A stretch of DNA of 9,265 bases from CAYOEZ01 sp964402955 (GTDB lineage Bacteria; Chloroflexota; DTOL01; DAOUCN01), in NCBI GenBank assembly GCA_964402955.1, contig CAYOEZ010000194.1, positions 1 through 9,265 on the forward strand, given 5' to 3'. Below are positions 1 to 5,193 of the stretch, piece after piece. The translations under genes and the position numbers were made by a program. The notes below the pieces were generated by a model that saw only the letters and a program-made list of their open reading frames with translations, was not told the origin of the DNA and ran no database searches. The stretch's first letter is position 1. Each line of letters opens with the position of its first letter.

Positions 1-54
1 ACGCCTATTGTCTTCTCCCGTCAAGACAGCTTACACACAATATGATACACTACC

Positions 55-267
55 GTGGAAAACGTGGCGCTGACGGCGATGCTCTGGCACGGCGTGGCAG
101 CGCCCTGGCCAGTAGTTTCGGCAGTCTGTGCGTCGGTCAAGTTTGCACTTATCGTGCTGGGGCTGGCGTATGCGCTCTATGGAGCGTGCGCTGCGTTGCG
201 CCAGCGCTTAGCAGGCGCCGGGCATGATACCCAGCCTACTTTGCCGAAAAATCGAAAAGACAATTGA
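55..267 (+). CDS. Possible small single-span membrane protein, hypothetical
   Basis: A 70-residue reading frame starts at GTG 55 and ends at TGA 265-267; an in-frame TGA at 43-45 bounds it upstream. I do not recognise a family. Residues about 27-47 (from VKFALIVLGL) form one plausible membrane helix. A basic, polar tail of about 20 residues follows, with Arg and Lys favouring a cytoplasmic C-terminus. The codons are mostly G or C ending, like the neighbouring genes, which supports coding. Against it, no Shine-Dalgarno sequence precedes GTG 55 or the internal ATG at 79. A TATGAT box at 41-46 would put transcription start close to the GTG, so leaderless translation is conceivable, but I see no convincing -35 box. 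An overlapping frame (42-227) has no support. The stop codon lies inside the -35 box of the infC promoter. Confidence 0.35.
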   Translation: MENVALTAMLWHGVAAPWPVVSAVCASVKFALIVLGLAYALYGACAALRQRLAGAGHDTQPTLPKNRKDN

Positions 268-292
268 CAGGCGCGACGCAGTATGCTAAAAT
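264..292 (+). promoter_or_regulatory. Promoter of the infC-rpmI-rplT operon
   Basis: A perfect -35 box, TTGACA (264-269), is followed after 17 bp by TAAAAT (287-292). TGC lies directly in front of the -10 box (284-286), giving an extended -10 element. Transcription should begin near 299-300, leaving a leader of about 40 nt before the infC start. That leader is too short for a large L20-binding or attenuator structure, and I see no stable hairpin in it. The -35 box overlaps the stop codon of the small upstream ORF. Confidence 0.85.
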
Positions 293-327
293 GGCATCAC
301 TAAATTGTAGTCTGGGGATCATACAGC

Positions 328-343
328 GAGGTGACCGCGCATC
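328..343 (+). promoter_or_regulatory. Ribosome binding site fixing the ATC start of infC
   Basis: GAGGTGA at 328-334 is a strong Shine-Dalgarno sequence placed 6 nt before ATC 341. The TGA inside it (332-334) is in frame with infC, so translation cannot begin further upstream. Only CCG and CGC lie between this stop and ATC. The spacing therefore points to ATC 341 as the initiation codon. Rare AUU, AUC or AUA starts are an established feature of infC in several bacteria; in E. coli the AUU codon lets IF3 repress its own synthesis. Confidence 0.85.
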
Positions 344-964
344 AGTAAAGAGTTTCGCATTAATGAACGCATTCGTGCCCGAGACGTGCGCCTGATCGGT
401 CCCGAGGGTCAGCAGTTGGGCGTCGTCGCCGTTTATGACGCGCTGCGCCAGGCGCGCGAAGCGAGTCTGGACCTGGTTGAAGTGGCTCCTTCAGCAGTCC
501 CCCCGGTCTGCCGGATGATTGATTACGGCAAGTTCAAGTACGAGCAGACAAAGAAGGAGCGAGAAGCCAAGAAAAACCAGAAGATCTCCGAGCTCAAGGG
601 CATGCGCCTGCGGCCGAAGATCAACGATCATGACCTGGAATTCAAGACGCGCACCATCGGCGAGTTTCTCGAAGAAGGCGATAAGGTCAAGGTCACGGTC
701 ATTTTCCGTGGGCGAGAAATCGCTCATGCTGACTTGGGACGAGCCATTCTGGAAAAGGTCATGGCTGGCCTGAAGGATGTCGCTCTGGTTGAACGCTCTC
801 CGTTCATGGAGGGCAAGACCATGACCATCATTTTGGCGCCACTAGGTGGTAAGAAGCCCGTTGAGCGCAAACCACAGGTTGCGGCCCCCTCGAGGCCACA
901 GCCTGCTGCTGTGCCCACGCCAGGCGGAGCCACAATTGGTGAGATACTAGGAAGCAAGGAGTAG
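341..964 (+). CDS. infC: Translation initiation factor IF-3
   Basis: IF-3 binds the 30S subunit, blocks premature 50S joining and helps proofread the start codon and initiator tRNA. Read from ATC 341 the protein has 207 residues. The N-terminal domain (about 3-72) opens with SKEFRINERIRARDVRLIG, typical of the family, followed by the 'CRMIDYGKFKYEQ' segment (57-69). A Lys/Glu-rich linker helix leads into the C-terminal domain (about 80-166), with 'HDLEFKTRTIGEFL' and 'FRGREIAH'. The first GTG in frame (386) would delete 15 conserved residues, so I prefer the ATC start, supported by a well-placed Shine-Dalgarno sequence. A Pro/Ala-rich tail of about 40 residues (168-207) extends beyond the usual end; E. 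coli IF-3 has 180 residues. It is first in the operon, 3 nt before rpmI. The rare start codon suggests autoregulation by IF-3; that is inference. Confidence 0.96.
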   Translation: MSKEFRINERIRARDVRLIGPEGQQLGVVAVYDALRQAREASLDLVEVAPSAVPPVCRMIDYGKFKYEQTKKEREAKKNQKISELKGMRLRPKINDHDLEFKTRTIGEFLEEGDKVKVTVIFRGREIAHADLGRAILEKVMAGLKDVALVERSPFMEGKTMTIILAPLGGKKPVERKPQVAAPSRPQPAAVPTPGGATIGEILGSKE

Positions 965-967
965 GGC

Positions 968-1168
968 GTGCCTAAGCTAAAGACAAACAAGTCTGCCTCG
1001 AAGCGTTTTCACATCACTGGCAGTGGCAAGATCATGCGTACGCGTGGCGGATCGAGCCATTTGCGCCGCAACAAGCGCTCATCGGTGAAGCGTCTCTATT
1101 CACAGATGACGCCAGTTAACGCTAGAGATGTTAAGAAAGTCAAGCGGCTGCTGCCGTACGGGCTGTAG
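968..1168 (+). CDS. rpmI: 50S ribosomal protein bL35
   Basis: A 66-residue, strongly basic protein of the large ribosomal subunit. It begins MPKLKTNKSASKRF and carries 'ITGSGKI', 'HLRRNKRS' and a 'DVKKVKRLLPYG' ending, all characteristic of bL35, and has the usual length. It starts at GTG 968, only 3 nt after the infC stop, with AAGGAG at 956-961 inside the infC end as Shine-Dalgarno sequence. Stop-start proximity suggests translational coupling to infC. It sits second in the classic infC-rpmI-rplT order. Confidence 0.96.
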   Translation: MPKLKTNKSASKRFHITGSGKIMRTRGGSSHLRRNKRSSVKRLYSQMTPVNARDVKKVKRLLPYGL

Positions 1169-1177
1169 GAGGAAATT

Positions 1178-1531
1178 GTGCCCAGAGTTAAGCGTGGAGT
1201 AACGGCTCATGCCCGGCACAAGAAGGTGCTTAATCTGACCGAAGGTCAGAAGGGAAGCAAGCGCCTCTTGTATCGCCGCGCTCATGAGGCGATGATGCAC
1301 TCACTGAAATATGCGTATCGCGATCGACGTGACCGCAAGCGCGACATGCGCCGCCTGTGGATCGCTCGTATCAATGCGGGAGCGCGTGAGTGTGGCCTGA
1401 GCTATGGTCGGTTCATGAACGGCCTCAAGAAGGCTGGCGTGATCGTTGACCGCAAGATCCTGGCCGAGTTGGCTGTGCACGACTCTTCCGCCTTTACCCA
1501 GTTGGTTGAGACGGCCAAGGCGGCAGCGTAG
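1178..1531 (+). CDS. rplT: 50S ribosomal protein bL20
   Basis: bL20 binds 23S rRNA early in 50S assembly. The 117-residue product has the standard family length and sequence: MPRVKRGVTAHARHKKVL at the N-terminus, an Arg/Lys-rich extended arm, then the globular part with 'LWIARINAGAR' (about 63-73), 'LSYGRFMNGLKKAGV' (75-89) and 'DRKILAELA' (91-99). It starts at GTG 1178 with an AGGAGGA Shine-Dalgarno sequence (1167-1173) that overlaps the rpmI stop codon, so coupling is likely. In E. coli and Bacillus subtilis L20 represses this operon by binding mRNA. No matching leader structure is evident here, so that control cannot be claimed. The gene is closed by a terminator 22 bp downstream. Confidence 0.97.
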   Translation: MPRVKRGVTAHARHKKVLNLTEGQKGSKRLLYRRAHEAMMHSLKYAYRDRRDRKRDMRRLWIARINAGARECGLSYGRFMNGLKKAGVIVDRKILAELAVHDSSAFTQLVETAKAAA

Positions 1532-1552
1532 GTTAGTCCTGTGTTCTCATCG

Positions 1553-1583
1553 ATGCCGTAGGCCGTTTGCCTACGGCATTTTT
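1553..1583 (+). terminator. Intrinsic terminator of the infC operon
   Basis: ATGCCGTAGG (1553-1562) pairs perfectly over 10 bp with CCTACGGCAT (1570-1579) across a 7-nt loop, followed by a T run (1579-1583). It starts 22 bp after the rplT stop and separates the ribosomal operon from the methyltransferase gene. Confidence 0.92.
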
Positions 1584-1656
1584 GCATTGATAAAGCAAGG
1601 CCCATGCACGGGCAATGACACACACGATCGGCCAATCTAAGGTAGGCCAGGCAGAG

Positions 1657-2448
1657 ATGATCACAAGTCGCGAGAACGCCAGAGTGAAGTGGATGCGCAG
1701 CCTGCTCGATGCCAAGGGCCGCAAGCAGGAAGGCTGCTTCTTGGTTGAGGGAGCGATCCTGGCCGACGAAGCCCTGAGCGCGGGTATGCAGCCGCGCCTC
1801 ATTCTGTACGACAGTGTGGCGCTGCAAGCGAACCGGCGCGGGCGCCATTTGTTGGAGCGTATGGACAGCCTCCACGGCGAAGAAGTGAGCGCTCCCGTCC
1901 TGCAGTCCGTTTGCGATACCGTCACGCCCCAGGGTATCGTCGTTGCGCTGCCCATTGCGCCGACGCCAAAGACGCTGCCTGAAAGCGGGCTTGTGGTTGT
2001 CCTCGACGCGCTGCGCGACCCGGGCAACGCCGGCGCTATCCTGCGCACGGCAGAGGCGGCAGGCTGCGCTGCTGTCGTCACGACCCGCGACAGTGTCGAT
2101 CTCTACAGCCCCAAGGTCATACGCGCAGCAATGGGAGCGCATCTCCGGCTGCCTCTCGTGACGGACATTGCCTGGGCGCATCTGCAGTCGATGTTGGCGG
2201 GACGTGGCGTCTACCTGGCCGAAGCAGGCAGCGGGCAGCCCTATTTTGCGATTGACTGGACGAAACCAGCCGCTCTGGTTATCGGCAACGAAACGGAGGG
2301 TCTGCGGCCCGAAGCGCAACGCTGCGCCAGCGGCCGCGTCTCTATCCCCATGCCCGGCCGCGCCGAATCGCTGAACGCCGCAGTGGCGGCCAGTATCATC
2401 ATTTTCGAGAGCGTACGACAGAACCTGTCTTTACATAAAGGAGCATAG
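1657..2448 (+). CDS. TrmH/SpoU-family RNA 2'-O-ribose methyltransferase
   Basis: Predicted S-adenosylmethionine-dependent methyltransferase acting on a ribose 2'-OH of rRNA or tRNA; the target nucleotide cannot be read from sequence. From ATG 1657 it has 263 residues. The N-terminal part (1-95) matches the substrate-binding domain of the rRNA-methylating branch, opening MITSRENARVKWMRSLL and containing 'FLVEGAILADEAL'. The C-terminal SPOUT (knotted) domain carries motif 1 'DPGNAGAILRTAEAAG' (121-136, with N124 and R130), motif 2 'LVIGNETEGL' (207-216) and motif 3 'SIPMPGRAESLN' (229-240). The family's MITS opening decides the start; an upstream ATG at 1615 adds 14 non-conserved residues. The Shine-Dalgarno sequence is weak. 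A poor promoter candidate is ATGACA (1615-1620) with TAAGGT (1638-1643). Its 3' end contains the serS ribosome binding site, so the two are probably co-translated. Confidence 0.9.
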   Translation: MITSRENARVKWMRSLLDAKGRKQEGCFLVEGAILADEALSAGMQPRLILYDSVALQANRRGRHLLERMDSLHGEEVSAPVLQSVCDTVTPQGIVVALPIAPTPKTLPESGLVVVLDALRDPGNAGAILRTAEAAGCAAVVTTRDSVDLYSPKVIRAAMGAHLRLPLVTDIAWAHLQSMLAGRGVYLAEAGSGQPYFAIDWTKPAALVIGNETEGLRPEAQRCASGRVSIPMPGRAESLNAAVAASIIIFESVRQNLSLHKGA

Positions 2449-2450
2449 CA

Positions 2451-3746
2451 ATGCTTGCCCTGAAACTGATTCGAGAGAACACCGACCTGGTACGCGAGGG
2501 GCTGCGCAAGCTGAACACGACTGCCCCCATTGACGACATCATTGCCGCCGACGACGATCGCCGCCGCCTGCTGCAGGAAGCCGAAGCGCTCAAGGCCGAC
2601 CGCAACACCGTCTCAAAGCAAATCGGCCAGATGAAAGACCGCACGGAGGCAGAGAAGCTCAAGGAACGCATGAGAACGGTGGGGGAGCGCATCAAGCAGC
2701 TCGATGCCGAGCTGGCCACTGTGGAAACCCGTCTCAATGACTTGATGCTACAGGTGCCCAACCTGCCACACTCAAGCCTGCCCGTGGGCCCGGATGAAAC
2801 ACAGAACATTGTGGCACGCACGTGGGGACAGACTCCTGCGCCGGTCGGTCTGCAGCAACCTGCGCCGGCCGGCTGGGAACCGCTGCCGCACTGGGATATT
2901 GGCGAGAGGTTGGACATCATCGACTTTGAGCGCGGCGTCAAGCTGTCGGGCGCACGCTTCTATGTCCTCAAAGGCCTGGGGGCGCGCTTGCAACGAGCGC
3001 TCATTTCCTACATGATCGATCTGCATACGACGAAGCATGGCTACACTGAGATCTATCCGCCCTACCTGGTCAAGAAGGAGTGCCTCTACGGGGCCGGCCA
3101 GTTGCCAAAGTTCGCCGAGAACATCTACCACGACACTGAAGATGACCTGTGGCTGATTGGCACGGCGGAAATCCCATTGACGAATCTGCACCGCGACGAA
3201 GTGCTTGACGCTGCGCGTCTGCCGCTCGGTTACGTGGCGTACTCAGCCTGCTTCCGCCGCGAGAAGATGAGCGCGGGGCGCGATGTGCGCGGTATCAAGC
3301 GCGTCCATCAGTTCGACAAGGTGGAGATGTACAAGTTCGTGCAGCCCGAAACCTCGTATGACGAGCTGGAGAAGCTGCTCGATAACGCCGAGGACGTGGC
3401 CAAGGGTCTGGGCCTGCCCTATCGCGTCATCATGATGTGTACAGGTGACCTTGGCTTCACCGCTGCCAAGAAGTACGACATCGAGATGTGGGCGCCCGGC
3501 AGCAAGGAGTGGCTCGAGGTCTCAAGCTGCTCGAATTGTGAAGAGTTCCAGGCGCGCCGCGCCAATATCCGCTTCCGGCAAGCAGGGAGCGGGCGGCCCG
3601 AATACGTGCACACGCTCAACGGCTCGGGGCTGGCATTGCCGCGCACGATGATTGCCATTCTGGAGCAGTATCAACAGCCCGACGGCAGCGTCGTGATTCC
3701 GCCGGCGCTGCGTCCCTACATGGGCGGTGTTGACGCTATTAAGTAG
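2451..3746 (+). CDS. serS: Seryl-tRNA synthetase (class II)
   Basis: Charges tRNA-Ser with serine (ATP-dependent) in the cytoplasm. The 431-residue length fits bacterial SerRS. Residues about 1-110 form the N-terminal helical hairpin, a coiled coil that grips the long variable arm of tRNA-Ser. The catalytic core has the motif 1 region (about 178-205), the serine-binding 'TAEIPLTNLH' (238-247), motif 2 'FRREKMSAGRDVRGIKRVHQF' (split here: FRREKMSAG at 268-276, then RGIKRVHQFDKVE at 280-292), and motif 3 'GSGLALPRTMIAILE' (391-405, with R398). Residues about 127-145 look longer and more proline-rich than the usual link before 'PHWDIGE'. ATG 2451 follows AAAGGAG (2437-2443) with 7 nt spacing and only 2 nt after the methyltransferase stop. 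A tRNA-Ser gene lies 1.25 kb downstream. Confidence 0.98.
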   Translation: MLALKLIRENTDLVREGLRKLNTTAPIDDIIAADDDRRRLLQEAEALKADRNTVSKQIGQMKDRTEAEKLKERMRTVGERIKQLDAELATVETRLNDLMLQVPNLPHSSLPVGPDETQNIVARTWGQTPAPVGLQQPAPAGWEPLPHWDIGERLDIIDFERGVKLSGARFYVLKGLGARLQRALISYMIDLHTTKHGYTEIYPPYLVKKECLYGAGQLPKFAENIYHDTEDDLWLIGTAEIPLTNLHRDEVLDAARLPLGYVAYSACFRREKMSAGRDVRGIKRVHQFDKVEMYKFVQPETSYDELEKLLDNAEDVAKGLGLPYRVIMMCTGDLGFTAAKKYDIEMWAPGSKEWLEVSSCSNCEEFQARRANIRFRQAGSGRPEYVHTLNGSGLALPRTMIAILEQYQQPDGSVVIPPALRPYMGGVDAIK

Positions 3747-3833
3747 GATTCGTGACCGGGGCGCGCAGCACGGGGAGGGTATGCGATCTGCGCCGGCTGT
3801 GCGCCTCTTCCGTTTACATAAGGGAAAGGCGCC

Positions 3834-4964
3834 ATGCGCATTCTTGCGGTGGACATCGGAACAGGAACGCAGGACATCCTGCTCTTCGACTCACAGGTAG
3901 CGCCGGAGAATTGCTTGAAGATGGTGATGCCGTCGCCCACAGCCATCCTGGCAGGCAAGGTACGGCGCGCCACAGCCGCGGGGCAAAGCATCGTTCTCAG
4001 CGGTGTCACGATGGGCGGGGGACCCGTGAGCTGGGCGTTGGACGAGCATCTCAAGCGCGGTCTGGCTGTCGCTGCCACAGCCGATGCAGCGCGCACGCTC
4101 GACGATGACCTGGCGCAGGTCGAGGCGATGGGCGTTGCGATCGTGGGTGATGACGAGGTCGAGCGGCTTGCAGTGACTCACACGCATCTCGTGTTGAAGG
4201 ATCTGGACCTGGATGCGATTGCGGCGGCCTTGCATGCCTTTGACGTCGAGGCCGGCTATAATGGATTGGCCGTGGCCGTTCTGGACCACGGCAATGCCCC
4301 TGCCGGCGTGAGCGACCGTGTCTTTCGCTTTGATCACATTCGTTCTGTTCTCAAGCGCGCGGCGGGCAAGGAGGACCAACTGCTGGCCTTTGCCTACACC
4401 CCGCGTGATCTGCCCTCTTACCTGACACGAATGCAGGCAGTGCTGCGCAGCATCGGACGGCTGTCCACGCCCGTTGTGCTGTTAGACACGGGAGCGGCGG
4501 CCGCTCTGGGCGCGCTGCAAGACCCACTGGTTGCGCGCAGCGACGAGGTGGTGCTGCTCAATCTCGGCAACATGCACACGCTGGCGACGCATATCGTGCG
4601 CGAGCGCGTCGCCGGCATGTTCGAGCACCATAGCGGTTTTCTCACAACGGCAGCGCTGGACGGGTACATCCAGCAGCTCGTAGCTGGGACGTTGCGCAAC
4701 GAAACGGTCTTCGCTGACAACGGGCATGGCTGTTACATCATGGAACCATCCACAACCCTACCCCGCTCACTCAATCCTCTCCTGTCAGTCACGGGTCCCA
4801 GGCGAGCGCTCGCTATTGGCAGCCAACTGCCGCCGTACTTCGCCGTTCCGCACGGCGATATGATGATCGCGGGCTGCTTTGGCCTGGTGCGGGCCTGCGC
4901 CGCGCGGACGCCGGAGTGGCGGCAGGAGATCACGGATGCACTGGCGCCGAGTCCAAATTGTTGA
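3834..4964 (+). CDS. DUF1786 family protein, predicted ASKHA-fold ATPase
   Basis: A 376-residue protein that I recognise as DUF1786; database names such as 'pyruvate formate-lyase activating enzyme' for this family are unsupported here, because no CxxxCxxC radical-SAM motif is present. It has actin/Hsp70-like nucleotide-binding features: phosphate-1 loop 'AVDIGTGTQD' (5-14), a family block 'SGVTMGGGPVSWALDEHLK' (56-74), a phosphate-2-like 'LLDTGAAAALGA' (216-227), 'LLNLGNMHTLA' (241-251), and a late glycine-rich 'VPHGDMMIAGCFGLVRA' (338-354). No signal peptide or membrane helix, so probably cytoplasmic. ATG 3834 is preceded by AAGGGAAAGG (3820-3829). It lies 87 bp behind serS with no terminator or clear promoter between them, so shared transcription is likely. 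ATP binding is inference; substrate and role are unknown. The family is, to my knowledge, common in archaea, so transfer is possible. Confidence 0.85.
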   Translation: MRILAVDIGTGTQDILLFDSQVAPENCLKMVMPSPTAILAGKVRRATAAGQSIVLSGVTMGGGPVSWALDEHLKRGLAVAATADAARTLDDDLAQVEAMGVAIVGDDEVERLAVTHTHLVLKDLDLDAIAAALHAFDVEAGYNGLAVAVLDHGNAPAGVSDRVFRFDHIRSVLKRAAGKEDQLLAFAYTPRDLPSYLTRMQAVLRSIGRLSTPVVLLDTGAAAALGALQDPLVARSDEVVLLNLGNMHTLATHIVRERVAGMFEHHSGFLTTAALDGYIQQLVAGTLRNETVFADNGHGCYIMEPSTTLPRSLNPLLSVTGPRRALAIGSQLPPYFAVPHGDMMIAGCFGLVRACAARTPEWRQEITDALAPSPNC

Positions 4965-4990
4965 CACCACCTGCTGCTGCATGCTATACT
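4961..4990 (+). promoter_or_regulatory. Promoter of the tRNA-Ser gene
   Basis: TTGACA (4961-4966) and TATACT (4985-4990) are separated by 18 bp, with TGC (4982-4984) giving an extended -10 element. Transcription would start at about 4996-4998, at or just before the mature tRNA 5' end, so 5' processing would be minimal. The -35 box overlaps the DUF1786 stop codon (4962-4964). Confidence 0.85.
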
Positions 4991-4998
4991 GAGAACGC

Positions 4999-5086
4999 GG
5001 AGGAGTGCCGGAGCGGTCAATCGGCGCCGCCTTGAAAGCGGATGAGCTGTAAGGCTACGGGGGTTCGAATCCCTCCTCCTCCGCCA
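4999..5086 (+). tRNA. tRNA-Ser with anticodon UGA, CCA encoded
   Basis: An 88-nt class II tRNA. The acceptor stem GGAGGAG (4999-5005) pairs fully with CTCCTCC (5076-5082), followed by discriminator G and genomic CCA (5084-5086). The D arm is CCG/CGG (5008-5010, 5022-5024). The anticodon loop is CTTGAAA (5031-5037) with anticodon TGA at 5033-5035, reading UCA and related serine codons. The anticodon stem has four pairs and a terminal G-A mismatch (5026, 5042). A 16-nt variable region (5043-5058), able to form a short AGC/GCT stem, marks it as tRNA-Ser. The T arm is GGGGG, TTCGAAT, CCCTC with one G-U pair. Discriminator G and the long variable arm are the SerRS identity elements. It has its own promoter and terminator, so it is a single-gene unit. 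Confidence 0.97.
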
Positions 5087-5127
5087 GTGCTGCAAGCGCT
5101 GGGGCAGTACACCGAGGTAGACATAAA

Positions 5128-5160
5128 GCCGCACGTGACTAGATCACGTGCGGCCTTTTT
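5128..5160. terminator. Strong intrinsic terminator, probably bidirectional
   Basis: GCCGCACGTGA (5128-5138) pairs perfectly over 11 bp with TCACGTGCGGC (5144-5154) across a 5-nt loop, followed on the plus strand by C and TTTTT (5156-5160). It lies 41 bp after the tRNA. Read on the minus strand the same hairpin is followed by TTTAT, so it can also stop transcripts of the convergent CHAT gene, which ends 34 bp away. The stretch 5087-5127 between tRNA and hairpin shows nothing else. Confidence 0.92.
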
Positions 5161-5193
5161 GGTGCATGTTCCGCGGCACGCCCTGGCGGCGGC

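Noticed and set aside
42..227. Plus-strand ORF of 61 residues overlapping the small membrane-protein candidate
   Set aside because: Arg/Ala/Ser-rich with no hydrophobic or domain pattern and no ribosome site; the overlapping frame has the better codon pattern.
1615..1656. Upstream start of the methyltransferase at ATG 1615
   Set aside because: The 14 added residues are not family-like, and the conserved opening MITSREN starts at 1657.
1402..2319. 305-codon minus-strand ORF opposite rplT and the methyltransferase
   Set aside because: Shadow of two well-supported genes; it crosses the terminator hairpin and has no recognisable domain.
3747..3833. Possible promoter or terminator between serS and the DUF1786 gene
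   Set aside because: No hairpin with T run and no paired -35/-10 boxes could be found in these 87 bp.
4733..5134. Minus-strand ORF with 'RRRDSNPRSLTA'
   Set aside because: This is the familiar false translation of a tRNA-Ser gene read antisense; it overlaps the tRNA and the DUF1786 gene.
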